From Candidatus Ornithoclostridium excrementipullorum (GTDB lineage Bacteria > Bacillota > Clostridia > Christensenellales > UBA3700): DNA of 62,134 bases. The notes below the pieces were generated by a model that had not been told where the DNA came from, made no database searches, and saw only the letters and a program-made list of their open reading frames with translations. The stretch is taken from assembly GCA_018716085.1 (NCBI GenBank), contig DVKK01000004.1:1-62134 (forward strand), written 5' to 3'. The translations under genes and the position numbers were made by a program. This document shows positions 18,987-28,132 of this stretch, piece after piece (position 1 is the first letter of the stretch; each line of letters opens with the position of its first letter).

Positions 18987-19033
18987 ATTTTATACCTCTG
19001 TGCGTTCCGTGTCAATGGTTAGCCATATGCAAC
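18987..19033 (-). promoter_or_regulatory. Promoter of the short DtxR-like/feo genes with imperfect iron box
   Basis: Minus-strand TTGACA (19010-19015), 17 bases, TAAAAT (18987-18992). Directly upstream of the -35, GGTTAGCCATATGCAAC (19017-19033) is an imperfect copy of the box. Confidence 0.7.
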
Positions 19034-19067
19034 GCGTCGGAAAACGCCGATATTGCGGCTTTTTTCG

Positions 19068-19430
19068 TCAGTTTTCCAAAGAACGCTTTATAGCGGCAAA
19101 ACTCTCCTCGCTTATGATGTGTTCTATCCTGCACGCGTCCTGCTCGGCGATATGTTCTTCCACTCCGAGCTTCTCGTGCAGAAATCTCTTCAACGTGCGG
19201 TGTTTTTCGTAGATCTCGTTCGCTCTTCTCGCTCCCTCTTCGGTAAAGTCGAGATGCCCCTCTCCGTCTACGGTGATGTATCCCGCGTTTTTCAGCACGG
19301 ATACCGCTCTCGATATGCTCGGCTTGGAATAATTGAGTTCCGCCGCCAGGTCTATCGAACGCACGCTTCCCATCTTCTCTTTTAAGCGCAGCAGAGTTTC
19401 GAGATAATTTTCGCCCGATTCGTAGATCAT
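19068..19430 (-). CDS. DtxR/MntR-family metal-dependent repressor
   Basis: 120 aa. N-terminal winged helix ('IDLAAELNYSKPSISRAV') and the metal-binding helix region 'HEKLGVEEHIAEQDACRIEHIISEE' (in part 'EEHIAEQDACRIEH'), with the conserved D-A-C-R-x-E-H pattern of the DtxR/MntR family. It lacks the SH3 domain of long DtxR proteins. AAGGAGG five bases before the ATG. Fe2+ or Mn2+ specificity cannot be decided; the feo genes downstream favour iron. Confidence 0.87.
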   Translation of the reverse strand: MIYESGENYLETLLRLKEKMGSVRSIDLAAELNYSKPSISRAVSVLKNAGYITVDGEGHLDFTEEGARRANEIYEKHRTLKRFLHEKLGVEEHIAEQDACRIEHIISEESFAAIKRSLEN

Positions 19431-19453
19431 GTTTTCCTCCTTGCGTTATTTCG

Positions 19454-19482
19454 ATTATAACATTTGCTGCCGTTTTTGACAA
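19454..19482 (-). promoter_or_regulatory. Promoter of the DtxR-family gene
   Basis: Minus-strand TTGTCA (19477-19482), 17 bases, TATAAT (19454-19459), 24 bases before the ATG. Confidence 0.75.
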
Positions 19483-19648
19483 GCGAAAGCCGATATATGC
19501 CTGTTCCCCCCCGCTTCCGGGACATTTCCTTTACGGGACCGGCACCGCACCGTCGAGCCCATGCGAACGTCGCCGCATACGCGCCGGCTTACATACGGGA
19601 TATATAAGGATAAAAATATATAATATACTAAAATTTTCGGCTTTTGTA

Positions 19649-19677
19649 TTGACAACTTCCGACGCTTGTAATATAAT
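19649..19677 (+). promoter_or_regulatory. Rubrerythrin promoter
   Basis: TTGACA (19649-19654), 17 bases, TATAAT (19672-19677): full consensus hexamers. Confidence 0.85.
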
Positions 19678-19681
19678 TATA

Positions 19682-19706
19682 AAAAACAGTAATCGTTATT
19701 GTTTTT
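19682..19706. promoter_or_regulatory. Operator-like dyad at the rubrerythrin transcription start
   Basis: AAAAACAGTAA-TCG-TTATTGTTTTT, 10 of 11 arm positions symmetric, starting four bases after the -10 box, where a repressor would block initiation. The PerR-type protein at 38.9 kb is one candidate binder; the motif is not a textbook PerR box. Confidence 0.5.
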
Positions 19707-19726
19707 AATAATCGGAGGAACGGAAT

Positions 19727-20263
19727 ATGAACATCAAAGGGACCAAGACCGAACGCAACCTGATGACCGCTTTTGCGGGCGAATCTCAGGCGAGGAACAA
19801 GTACACCTACTACGCTTCCAAAGCGAAGAAAGACGGCTATGTGCAGATAGCGAATATCTTCGAAGAGACCGCCAACAACGAAAAGGAACACGCAAAAATG
19901 TGGTTCAAGCTTCTCAACGGAGGCATCGGCGATACCAGATCCAACCTGATCGACGCCGCCAAAGGCGAAAACTACGAATGGACGGATATGTACGCCACCT
20001 TCGCCAAAGAAGCCCGCGAAGAGGGATTCGACGAAATAGCCGCAATGTTCGAAGGCGTAGCGGCGATCGAGAAGGAACACGAAGAGAGATATCTCGCGCT
20101 CGCGGCAAATATCGACAACGGGATCGTGTTCAAACGCGACAAAGTCGTTGTCTGGAAGTGTCTAAACTGCGGACATATCCACGTCGGCACCGAAGCGCCC
20201 GAGGTCTGCCCCGTCTGCGCCCATCCGCGCAGCTATTTCGAGTTGCAGGCGAAAAACTACTGA
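19727..20263 (+). CDS. rbr: Rubrerythrin
   Basis: 178 aa. N-terminal ferritin-like di-iron domain with E-x-x-R/E-x-x-H motifs ('[15 protein letters not shown]', '[12 protein letters not shown]', '[11 protein letters not shown]') and a C-terminal rubredoxin-like domain with '[10 protein letters not shown]' and 'CPVCAHP'. Reduces hydrogen peroxide in anaerobes. GGAGG upstream of the ATG. Forms an operon with the flavoprotein six bases downstream, a plausible electron donor. Confidence 0.96.
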   Translation: MNIKGTKTERNLMTAFAGESQARNKYTYYASKAKKDGYVQIANIFEETANNEKEHAKMWFKLLNGGIGDTRSNLIDAAKGENYEWTDMYATFAKEAREEGFDEIAAMFEGVAAIEKEHEERYLALAANIDNGIVFKRDKVVVWKCLNCGHIHVGTEAPEVCPVCAHPRSYFELQAKNY

Positions 20264-20269
20264 CGCGGT

Positions 20270-20773
20270 ATGGACAAAAAAGCTCTTTATGCGCTCTCAT
20301 ACGGCGTATATGTGGTCACGACGTGGGACAACGGGCGTCCGACAGGCTGTACCGCCAACAGTGCGATGCAGATAACCTCGTCGCCTGCGACCATCGCCGT
20401 AAGCGTGAACCGCGACAATTACACCAACGGCGTCATAGCCGAGAGCGGTCATTTCGCAGTCAACGTGATCGCGGAGGACAGCGATCCGACGGTGATAGGC
20501 AGATTCGGATTTTTCTCGGGAAGAGATACGGACAAATTCGACGGCGTGCCCTACTCGGTAAAAGGAGCGATGCCCGTACCCGATACCGCCTGCGCATATA
20601 TCTGCTGCAAGGTCGTCGATAAAATGGAGACCTCGACTCACACCGTATTCTTAGGCGAAGTCCTCGACGCAGGCGTCGTCGGCAGCGGCCGCGCTCCCAT
20701 GACGTACGCATACTATCACAACGTCATAAAGGGCAAGACCGCGAAAAACGCGCCTACTTATCAGGGCGACTGA
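20270..20773 (+). CDS. Flavin reductase-like (FMN-binding split-barrel) protein
   Basis: 167 aa of the flavoredoxin/flavin reductase family: 'RPTGCTANSAMQITSSPATIAVSVN' (in part 'GCTANSAMQITSSPATIAVS') and 'HFAVNVIAED' are typical FMN-site segments. Binds FMN and moves electrons from NAD(P)H or another carrier. Being six bases behind rubrerythrin suggests it reduces that enzyme, as high-molecular-weight rubredoxin-type proteins do (inference). Ends just before a strong terminator. Confidence 0.88.
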   Translation: MDKKALYALSYGVYVVTTWDNGRPTGCTANSAMQITSSPATIAVSVNRDNYTNGVIAESGHFAVNVIAEDSDPTVIGRFGFFSGRDTDKFDGVPYSVKGAMPVPDTACAYICCKVVDKMETSTHTVFLGEVLDAGVVGSGRAPMTYAYYHNVIKGKTAKNAPTYQGD

Positions 20774-20790
20774 CGCCCCTACGAAAAACG

Positions 20791-20825
20791 CGCCCCCGTA
20801 CGAAAGCTACGGGGGCGATATTTTG
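20791..20825 (+). terminator. Terminator of the rubrerythrin operon
   Basis: CGCCCCCGTA - CGAAAGC - TACGGGGGCG hairpin followed by ATATTTTG, 18 bases after the stop codon. Confidence 0.9.
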
Positions 20826-20905
20826 TTCCGAAAACTTATCGAAGTCTTTATTTCCGTTGCCTTTTTCCGAAAACTCACGGCTCGACGGCATAAAAAGACG
20901 ATACA

Positions 20906-20933
20906 AAAACACGGCGTCGAAACGCCGTGTTTT
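20906..20933 (-). terminator. Terminator of fba
   Basis: Perfect 12-bp stem AAAACACGGCGT / ACGCCGTGTTTT with a 4-base loop; the minus strand continues with T residues. Symmetric enough to work in both directions. Confidence 0.88.
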
Positions 20934-20969
20934 CCGTTGTCCGGGATCGTTCGGGATCCGCGGCTTTTA

Positions 20970-21917
20970 TCAAAGAACTTCGCTCGCCTTGCCCGCGCAG
21001 CCGAGAACTTCGGTGAGCTTGTGCTTGACGATATACTTGATGTTGGCTCTCGCGTCGCCCAGGTACTGTCTGGGGTCGAAGTGATCGGGATGCTCGACGA
21101 AGTGCTTGCGGATGCCCGCGGTGCACGCCATACGAAGGTCGGAGTCGATGTTGATCTTGCAGACAGCCATCGAAGCCGCTTTGCGGAGCATATCTTCGGG
21201 TACGCCGATCGCGTCTTTGAGCGCGCCGCCGTTCTCGTTGATTATCTTGACGAATTCCTGCGGAACGGAAGAAGCGCCGTGGAGAACTATCGGGAATCCG
21301 GGGAGCTTCTTGGCGACTTCTTCGAGGATATCGAAACGCAGCTGGGGCTTGGTGCCCGGCTTGAACTTGTAAGCGCCGTGCGAAGTACCGATAGCGATAG
21401 CAAGGCTGTCGACGCCGGTCTTGCCGACGAATTCCTCGACTTCTTCGGGTCTGGTGTAGGAGCTGTCTTCGGCGCTGACCTTGACTTCGTCCTCTACGCC
21501 GGCAAGTCTGCCGAGCTCGCCCTCTACGACCACGCCGTGATCGTGAGCGTATTCGACGACCTGACGGGTAAGCTTGATATTTTCCTCAAAGGGAAGGTGC
21601 GAACCGTCGATCATGACGGAGTTGAATCCGCCGTCGATGCAGCTCTTGCACAGCTCGAACGTATCGCCGTGATCGAGATGCAGACAGATGGGCAGATGGC
21701 TGACTTCTTCCGCCGCCTCGACCATCTTGCGCAGATATACGGGGTTGGCGTACTTTCTCGCGCCGGAGGAAACCTGCAGGATGAGAGGAGCGTTCTCCTC
21801 GGTCGCCGCTTCGACGATACCCTGAATGATCTCCATGTTGTTTACGTTGAACGCGCCGATGGCGTATCCGTTCTCATAAGCCTTCTTGAACATCTTTTGC
21901 GTTGTAACAAGTGGCAT
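20970..21917 (-). CDS. fba: Class II fructose-bisphosphate aldolase
   Basis: 315 aa from the ATG at 21915-21917 (GGAGG seven bases upstream). Cleaves fructose-1,6-bisphosphate in glycolysis and makes it in gluconeogenesis. Zinc-site 'LHLDHGD', 'IDGSHLPFEENI', 'VEGELG' and phosphate-binding 'LHGASSVP' and 'KINIDSDLR' are all visible. Single-gene unit with its own promoter and terminator. Confidence 0.96.
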   Translation of the reverse strand: MPLVTTQKMFKKAYENGYAIGAFNVNNMEIIQGIVEAATEENAPLILQVSSGARKYANPVYLRKMVEAAEEVSHLPICLHLDHGDTFELCKSCIDGGFNSVMIDGSHLPFEENIKLTRQVVEYAHDHGVVVEGELGRLAGVEDEVKVSAEDSSYTRPEEVEEFVGKTGVDSLAIAIGTSHGAYKFKPGTKPQLRFDILEEVAKKLPGFPIVLHGASSVPQEFVKIINENGGALKDAIGVPEDMLRKAASMAVCKINIDSDLRMACTAGIRKHFVEHPDHFDPRQYLGDARANIKYIVKHKLTEVLGCAGKASEVL

Positions 21918-21953
21918 GGTAACACCTCCAAAGGTCAATTTTTTATCAAAGAT

Positions 21954-21982
21954 ATGATATCACATCGCGCAAAATTTGACAA
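21954..21982 (-). promoter_or_regulatory. Promoter of fba
   Basis: Minus-strand TTGTCA (21977-21982), 17 bases, TATCAT (21954-21959), 36 bases before the ATG. Confidence 0.7.
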
Positions 21983-22014
21983 TATTTTCCGCGCAATTAC
22001 TCAAATTATTGTTT

Positions 22015-23139
22015 TCACTCTCTTCCCAGATTTTCCGGATTGAGCCCTTCCAGTTCCTTCACGACGAATACGCCGTCTTTTCTTATCAACCTATCGTCGA
22101 AGTATATCTCGCCGCCGCCTTTGTCCGCGGACATATCGAGCACGAGATCCCAATGTATGGCGGAGCGGTTGCCGTTGAACGCCTCGTCGTAGCAGCTGCC
22201 CGGCGTGAAGTGCAGAGAACCTCTTATCTTTTCGTCGAACAGTATATCTCCCATCGCGCGGGTTATGAACGGGTTGACTCCGAGCGAGAACTCTCCCACA
22301 TACCGCGCGCCCTCGTCGGTGTCGAATATCTTGTTGATCGCGGCGGTATCGTTCGCGGAAGCGTCGATTATCTTTCCGTCTTTGAACAACAGCGAGATGT
22401 TCTCGAACCGTATCCCGTCGTGCGGGCTGGGTATATTATAGGTTATCCTTCCGTTTACGCTGTCGCGCACGGGAGCGGTGTACACTTCTCCGTCGGGGAT
22501 GTTGCGAAGTCCGCAGCATTTTACCGCCGGGATATCCTTGATCGAAAATTCCAGATCGGTCCCGGGAGCCGAGAGCCTTACTCTGTCCGTCGCGTTCATC
22601 AGCTCCACGAGCGGAGTCATCGCCTCGTCCATGCGGCAGTAGTCGAGATTGCAGACCTTGAAGAAGAAGTCTTCGAAGTTCTCCGTACTCATGCCCGACA
22701 TACTGCTCATGCCCTGGGTCGGCCAACGCAGTATGACCCATTTCGTCTTTGCCACTCTGCGGTCGTGATGCACGGGCAGGCTGTAAAACTTACTGTATGC
22801 CGCCGTTCTGTCGGCGGGGATATCGCTCGTTTCGTAAGGATTTTCTCCTCCGCGCACGCCTATATAGCATTGCATCGCGTCCATCTTGGGCGCGTCGAAC
22901 GCTCTCATCCTGTCCGCCAGCGTTTCGTCCATGCCCTTCATAACGGCGCGTTGGACGCGGTTGTCGTACAGCGACACGTACGGATATCCTCCCGCGGCGT
23001 AAACCTCTTCCACAAGACAGTTCACGAACGCGGCGTCGACGCCGTACGCCTCTATCCACACGTTCTCTCCTCTACGCACGCTGCACGAATAGTTGACGAG
23101 ATTGTGCGCCAGTTTTCTCATTCTCGGATCGACGAGCAT
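22015..23139 (-). CDS. M29-family metallo-aminopeptidase
   Basis: 374 aa, thermophilic-aminopeptidase family M29. Metal-ligand regions are 'RNIPDGEVYTAP', 'GEFSLGVNP', 'GSLHFTPGS' and 'SAIHWDLV'. Removes N-terminal residues from peptides in the cytoplasm. GGAGTC before the ATG; 11 bases behind argS and last in the plsY-ychF-argS operon. Confidence 0.92.
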   Translation of the reverse strand: MLVDPRMRKLAHNLVNYSCSVRRGENVWIEAYGVDAAFVNCLVEEVYAAGGYPYVSLYDNRVQRAVMKGMDETLADRMRAFDAPKMDAMQCYIGVRGGENPYETSDIPADRTAAYSKFYSLPVHHDRRVAKTKWVILRWPTQGMSSMSGMSTENFEDFFFKVCNLDYCRMDEAMTPLVELMNATDRVRLSAPGTDLEFSIKDIPAVKCCGLRNIPDGEVYTAPVRDSVNGRITYNIPSPHDGIRFENISLLFKDGKIIDASANDTAAINKIFDTDEGARYVGEFSLGVNPFITRAMGDILFDEKIRGSLHFTPGSCYDEAFNGNRSAIHWDLVLDMSADKGGGEIYFDDRLIRKDGVFVVKELEGLNPENLGRE

Positions 23140-23150
23140 ATCTGACTCCT

Positions 23151-24839
23151 TTACATTTTTTCGGGCGTGCGTATGCCGAGCAGCCTAAGACCGTTCTCGA
23201 TCACGGTCATCGTAGCTGCCACGAGCGACAGTCTCGCATTCTTTACGGCAGGCTCCGCCCCCGCTATATTGTGTCCCAGATAGAATTTGTTAAAAGCCTG
23301 AGCCACGTCCATGACGTGACGCGCGACTATGCTGGGCTCGTATTTTTCCGCGGCGAGTTTCACGGCGTCGGGATAATCTCCAATAAGACTGACGAGAGCG
23401 TGTCCCTCCGCGTCCGCTATTCCCGACAGATCTTCCGACTCGCCTTCGCGCGGGCATTTGTCGATCAACGACTTGCATCGCGCATACGTATATTGCACGT
23501 ATGGTCCCGTTTCGCCGTCGAAATTGAGCACTTTGTCGTAACTGAACGTGACGTCCTTGATCCTGCCGTTGTACAGCATACCGAAAATCACCGCTCCAAC
23601 GCCGACCGCTTCGGCGGTCTCGCGCTTGTTCGCCAGATCGGGACTTTTTCTGTCTATTATCTCCAAAGCTTTCGCGACCGCGGTATCGAGTACGTCTTCC
23701 AGGAACACGACGTGACCGCTGCGCGTCGAAAGCGCGCCGTCCTCGAGCGATACCATACCGTGCGCCACGTGCACCATATCGTCCGCCCACGGCTTCTTCA
23801 TCATCCGCAGCACTTCGAACAGCTGCATAAAATGCAGATTCTGCTGATACGCCACCACGTAAAGGCACTTGTAGAAATCGTAAGTGTTCTTCCTGTATAT
23901 CGCGGCGGCGAGATCGCGGGTCGCGTACAGAGTCGCTCCGTCGCTCCTGACCAACAGACAGGGCGGATACTTGTCGTTTTCGAAACGGACTATCTTCGCT
24001 CCGTCGCTCTCTTCGATAAGTCCGTCGCGCTCCAATTCTTCGAGCACGGGCTTCATCTTGTCGTTGTAGAAGCTCTCCCCCGCGTAAGAGTCGAACTTCA
24101 CTCCCAATCTGTCATAGACCTTGCCGACCTCTTTTAGAGTTATCTCTTTGAACCAAAGGAACAGCGCTCTCGCCTCCGAGTCGCCGTCTTCGATCTTCTT
24201 GAACCACGCGCGTGCCTCGTCGTCGAGCGAAGGATCCTTTTCCGCCTCGGAGTGGAATCTCACGTAGATGTCGAGAAGACCTCTGACTCCCTTGCTCTCT
24301 ATATCTTCCCTGTCGCCCCATTTTTTGTAAGCGACGATCAGTTTGCCGAACTGCGTGCCCCAGTCTCCGAGGTGATTGATACCGACGACGTTATAGCCGA
24401 GCGCGCCGTATATGCGGTAAAGCGCCGCGCCGATCGAAGTATTGAGCATATGTCCCATATGGAACGGTTTGGCGATATTGACCGAGGAATAATCTATGCA
24501 CACGGTCTTGCCGGAGCCTTCTTCGGAACCGCCGTAATTGCCGCCCTCTCCGAGCGCCCGGTCCAACACCTCGCGGGCTACGGTCTTTTTGTCCAGAGTG
24601 AAGTTGACGTAAGGACCGACCGCCTCAGCCTTTTCCAAAAAGTTGTACGCGCCTATGCGCGAAACCACGTCTTTTGCGAGCTCGGCGGGACTTTTGCGGA
24701 ACTTTCCCGCGAACTTGAAACACGGCAGACACCAGTCGCCCATTGACGGATCTTTGGGACGGACGATGAGCGGCTCTATCTCCGAGCTGTCCACGTCCTG
24801 CAATATCACTATATCGGCAAGCAGTTTCCTGTAATCCAT
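23151..24839 (-). CDS. argS: Arginyl-tRNA synthetase
   Basis: 562 aa, class I synthetase. N-terminal Add-1 domain, HIGH-like 'AKPFHMGHM' (about residues 122-130), 'INHLGDWGTQFG', the KMSKS equivalent 'ALSTRSGHVVFLEDVL', and the C-terminal DALR anticodon-binding domain. GAGG upstream. Seven bases behind ychF. Confidence 0.97.
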   Translation of the reverse strand: MDYRKLLADIVILQDVDSSEIEPLIVRPKDPSMGDWCLPCFKFAGKFRKSPAELAKDVVSRIGAYNFLEKAEAVGPYVNFTLDKKTVAREVLDRALGEGGNYGGSEEGSGKTVCIDYSSVNIAKPFHMGHMLNTSIGAALYRIYGALGYNVVGINHLGDWGTQFGKLIVAYKKWGDREDIESKGVRGLLDIYVRFHSEAEKDPSLDDEARAWFKKIEDGDSEARALFLWFKEITLKEVGKVYDRLGVKFDSYAGESFYNDKMKPVLEELERDGLIEESDGAKIVRFENDKYPPCLLVRSDGATLYATRDLAAAIYRKNTYDFYKCLYVVAYQQNLHFMQLFEVLRMMKKPWADDMVHVAHGMVSLEDGALSTRSGHVVFLEDVLDTAVAKALEIIDRKSPDLANKRETAEAVGVGAVIFGMLYNGRIKDVTFSYDKVLNFDGETGPYVQYTYARCKSLIDKCPREGESEDLSGIADAEGHALVSLIGDYPDAVKLAAEKYEPSIVARHVMDVAQAFNKFYLGHNIAGAEPAVKNARLSLVAATMTVIENGLRLLGIRTPEKM

Positions 24840-24846
24840 ATATACC

Positions 24847-25938
24847 TCACACGTTGAATCTGAACAGCACGACGTCCCCGTCCTGCATCACGTAATCCTT
24901 GCCCTCGCTGCGTACCTTTCCCTTTTCCTTGGCGGCGGTATACGAGCCGCATTCGAGCAAAGTGCGCCAATCGACGACTTCGGCGCGGATAAAGCCCTTT
25001 TCGAAATCGCTGTGGATCTTGCCCGCCGCCTGAGGCGCTTTCGTCCCTTTCTTTATCGTCCACGCGCGGGTCTCCTTCTCGCCGGCGGTGAGATAGCTGA
25101 TCAGTCCGAGCAGCTTATAGCACGCGGATACGAGCTTGTCCAGTCCGCTCTTGTCGATCCCGAGTTCTTCGCGGAACATAGCTCTGTCCTCGGGCTCCAT
25201 ACCCGCCAGGTCTTCTTCTATCTTCGCGCAGAGAACTATGACTTCGCTGCCGTGTTCGGAAGCGTATTTTTTGACCGCGGCAACGTATGCGTTGTCGGGA
25301 GCGCCTATCTCGGATTCGGCGATGTTCGCCGCAAAAATGACAGGCTTGGCGGTGAGCAGGAACATATCGTCTATCACGGCCTGTTCGTCCTCGTCGAAGG
25401 TCATGCTCCTGACGGGACAGCCCTGTTCGAGCTTGCTTTCCACGTCTTCGAGGAACGCCGCCTCTTCGGCAAGTTTCTTGTCCCCGCCCTTGGCGCTGTT
25501 CCTGACCCTGGCGATACGCTTCTGAACGGTCTCCATGTCCGCGAAAATGAGTTCGAACTCTATCGTTTCGATATCGCGCAGCGGATCCACCGAGCCGTCC
25601 ACGTGAGTTACGTTGTCGTCGTCGAAGCAGCGCACCACATGGACGACCGCGTCCACTTCGCGGATATGCGAAAGGAACTTGTTGCCCAGACCTTCGCCGT
25701 GCGAAGCGCCTTTGACAAGTCCCGCTATGTCCACGAATTCGAGCGTCGTCGGGGTCACCTTCTTCGAATCGTAAAGCGCGGCGAGTTTGTCCAGCCTCTC
25801 GTCCGGGACCGCGACCACGCCCACGTTGGGTTCGATCGTACAGAACGGATAATTGGCGCTCTCCGCGCCCGCCTGCGTTATCGCGTTGAAAAGAGTGCTT
25901 TTGCCCACGTTGGGCAAACCTACTACTCCGAGTTTCAT
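24847..25938 (-). CDS. ychF: Obg-family ATPase/GTPase YchF
   Basis: 363 aa, ribosome-associated P-loop protein of the OLA1/YchF type. Walker A 'GLPNVGKST', '[17 protein letters not shown]' switch region, C-terminal TGS domain ending '[14 protein letters not shown]'. Linked to translation and stress responses. Its ATG overlaps the plsY stop by four bases. Confidence 0.97.
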   Translation of the reverse strand: MKLGVVGLPNVGKSTLFNAITQAGAESANYPFCTIEPNVGVVAVPDERLDKLAALYDSKKVTPTTLEFVDIAGLVKGASHGEGLGNKFLSHIREVDAVVHVVRCFDDDNVTHVDGSVDPLRDIETIEFELIFADMETVQKRIARVRNSAKGGDKKLAEEAAFLEDVESKLEQGCPVRSMTFDEDEQAVIDDMFLLTAKPVIFAANIAESEIGAPDNAYVAAVKKYASEHGSEVIVLCAKIEEDLAGMEPEDRAMFREELGIDKSGLDKLVSACYKLLGLISYLTAGEKETRAWTIKKGTKAPQAAGKIHSDFEKGFIRAEVVDWRTLLECGSYTAAKEKGKVRSEGKDYVMQDGDVVLFRFNV

Positions 25939-26597
25939 CGTTGTTCTCCTTGACCTGTGTCGTCTTTATCTTCTTGTCCGTCGGCAGACGGGGTCTCCCT
26001 GCCGACGAGATCGAGAGTGTTTTCCGTACCCTGTATCAGCCTCTTCACGTTGCCGCGATGCGCAAACGCCACGATCAGCCACATGACGATAGAGCAAACG
26101 ATCACGCATACGTCTGTCACCGACACCGCGCAGCTGTAAACGGCAAGAGCGGTTTCGGCGAGAAGCGACCCGATGAAACCGTACTTCACGAACAGCAGCA
26201 TCAACACCAGCAATACGAACGTAATGCCCGCCGCGACGGGATACGCGGCAAGATAGACGCCGATCGAAGTCGCCACGCCCTTACCGCCGCGAAAGCGCGA
26301 ATATATCGGAAAAACGTGACCTATCACCGTCACCAGCCCCAATACGAAAAGCCAATCGTAACTATGCAGCGCGAATCTCCCTATAAGCGCGAAGATCACT
26401 CCCTTGCCGCAGTCGCAGACGAACGTGAGCGCTCCCCACATTCTGCCCACGGTGCGCAGCACGTTCATCGTGCCGGGATTGCCGCTGCCGTGTTCTTTTA
26501 TATTCCTGCCTTTCGCTCTCGAAAACACGATCGCGAAATTGACGGAGCCGACCAGATAAGCGGCGGCGCAAAGCAGGATCCTGAGCGCGATATCCAT
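25935..26597 (-). CDS. plsY: Acyl-phosphate glycerol-3-phosphate acyltransferase PlsY
   Basis: 220 aa from the ATG at 26595-26597 (GGAGG four bases upstream). Integral membrane enzyme that makes lysophosphatidate from acyl-phosphate. Conserved loops 'GSGNPGTMNVLRTVG', 'GHVFPIYSRFRGGKGVATSIG' (in part) and 'HRGNVKRLIQGTE' are present. Its C-terminal 25 residues are a charged tail. First gene of the plsY-ychF-argS-aminopeptidase operon. Confidence 0.94.
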   Translation of the reverse strand: MDIALRILLCAAAYLVGSVNFAIVFSRAKGRNIKEHGSGNPGTMNVLRTVGRMWGALTFVCDCGKGVIFALIGRFALHSYDWLFVLGLVTVIGHVFPIYSRFRGGKGVATSIGVYLAAYPVAAGITFVLLVLMLLFVKYGFIGSLLAETALAVYSCAVSVTDVCVIVCSIVMWLIVAFAHRGNVKRLIQGTENTLDLVGRETPSADGQEDKDDTGQGEQR

Positions 26598-26615
26598 ATC
26601 CCCTCCGTGGTTGCT

Positions 26616-26644
26616 ATTATAGCATACGCGCGCGCCGATATCAA
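26616..26644 (-). promoter_or_regulatory. Promoter of the plsY operon
   Basis: Minus-strand TTGATA (26639-26644), 17 bases, TATAAT (26616-26621). Confidence 0.75.
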
Positions 26645-26702
26645 CAATTTGCCCCGTACGCATAAGCGGAATTACGCTTCTCTCCGCGATATTTGACGGT
26701 AA

Positions 26703-26826
26703 ATTTTACACTCCGACGGTCTTTTGAGCGAAAACTTTACTTTTTGCCGCGTCGATTTTACACGATTTATACATTACCCGTTCCGAAGGTTATTTATTTG
26801 AAGCGGATTTTATCCGAATTTTACAC
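26703..26826. repeat. Three phased ATTTTACAC direct repeats
   Basis: ATTTTACAC at 26703-26711, 26755-26763 and 26818-26826, 52 and 63 bp apart, i.e. about five and six helical turns. The 360-base gap between plsY and the exported protein contains these, two divergent promoters and no gene. Confidence 0.45.
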
Positions 26827-26886
26827 GATATCGGACATTGCGCGACAATACGTTAATTATAAGACAAACTATCCGATAAAATATGT

Positions 26887-26916
26887 TTGACCGAACGGAC
26901 GGCTTTGACTTATAAT
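26887..26916 (+). promoter_or_regulatory. Promoter of the exported-protein gene
   Basis: TTGACC (26887-26892), 18 bases, TATAAT (26911-26916), 44 bases before the ATG. Confidence 0.65.
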
Positions 26917-26960
26917 GAACGCGACGGAGGACGAAGTTCTCCGCGAAAAAAGGAGGATAT

Positions 26961-28025
26961 ATGACCAAAAAAAAGAAGATCATAGCGATCACCGTGCCGA
27001 TAGCAGTCGTACTCGTCATCGCTATTATTCTGATAATCCTGTTCTTCGGCCTCACGTCGGAACCGCCCGTAGTGCCCGAAGTCAGTTTTGACTTCGACGG
27101 CCTGGGAACGGCGCCCGCCGATGAAGCGCCCGAAGGGACCGACAGGATCGACGCTTCGTCTGTAGACAGCTTTTCGGACTCTCTGTCCGAAGACGTTAAC
27201 GTCATAGAGGACGCCACCTACCTATTCAACATCGCCAATCAAAATCTCGGCAAAGTGGATTTCTACGTTTCGTTTGCCGCCGGCGGCGGTACCGCCAACA
27301 TAACCAGCGTCGGCATGGGCGGCAGCATGGAAGTACGCGAGATACGCGTTATAGACGGCGACTCTATGTATATGGAATCTATGGGACAGGTCGTTCAAGG
27401 CTACATGATGAGCAATCCCGACGTATCCAACGTGACCATAGAAAACGTATGCAAAGGCATACTCGAATACGGCAACAGAAAGTACACGCCCGACGGTCAG
27501 ACCTTCTATTTGCAGGAAGGAGGTTCGTCCGTACTCGGTACCAAATCGCTCGCCTCTTTCCTTGAAGGGACCGGCATCGACTGGACCAAGAGCGACCCTG
27601 TTCGCACGGAGTCGGTCGATGAGTTCATGACCAACGAATTCTACAGATACAGCTACGTCGAGGCGAGCAGCAATATAATAAATACCGACACTATACTCAA
27701 AGCGTCCCTCGTCCACAACGAAGCCGAGGGCTACTACGAGATCCAACTCGTAGTGGATATAAATTCGAACGCGCTCGAACTCTCCACCGCTTCCACCCGC
27801 GATTCGGCGGGAAGCGACGATATCGTTTATACCCATCAGACGATAACCTGCCACGTCTGGGAAAACGGTCTTATGCGCTATTTCAACACAGAAGACGGTT
27901 GGAAAGGCACTCTTGCGGGCTTCCTGTCCGGCGAGTCGAACAATACCTGGGAAAAATACTTCAGCTACAACAGAGAGGACGTGTCCGTCATCGTGACGCC
28001 GACCGATCTGTCCTGGGCAAAGTGA
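26961..28025 (+). CDS. Membrane-anchored extracytoplasmic protein, unknown function
   Basis: 354 aa. Basic start, a strong helix at about residues 7-30 ('IIAITVPIAVVLVIAIILII'), an acidic low-complexity linker (about 33-75), then a beta-rich domain. No lipobox, so probably an uncleaved anchor. The segment 'VREIRVIDGDSMYMES' recalls 'NMIRKVSGDEIYSQE' in the lipoprotein at 30.9-31.8 kb, suggesting a distant shared fold. AAGGAGG upstream of the ATG. Lone gene with its own promoter and terminator. Confidence 0.8.
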   Translation: MTKKKKIIAITVPIAVVLVIAIILIILFFGLTSEPPVVPEVSFDFDGLGTAPADEAPEGTDRIDASSVDSFSDSLSEDVNVIEDATYLFNIANQNLGKVDFYVSFAAGGGTANITSVGMGGSMEVREIRVIDGDSMYMESMGQVVQGYMMSNPDVSNVTIENVCKGILEYGNRKYTPDGQTFYLQEGGSSVLGTKSLASFLEGTGIDWTKSDPVRTESVDEFMTNEFYRYSYVEASSNIINTDTILKASLVHNEAEGYYEIQLVVDINSNALELSTASTRDSAGSDDIVYTHQTITCHVWENGLMRYFNTEDGWKGTLAGFLSGESNNTWEKYFSYNREDVSVIVTPTDLSWAK

Positions 28026-28044
28026 TCCGAACGGAATAAAACGC

Positions 28045-28079
28045 AAGCGCGGCATGAAGCCGCGCTTATTTTTTATTTT
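28045..28079 (+). terminator. Terminator of the exported-protein gene
   Basis: AAGCGCGGC-ATGAA-GCCGCGCTT followed by ATTTTTTATTTT. Its minus-strand side could also stop the converging radical SAM gene. Confidence 0.88.
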
Positions 28080-28132
28080 CGCGCCCGTGTCCGTAAAACG
28101 GCTTTTACTCCGTTTGCAGAAGCTATGCGACG

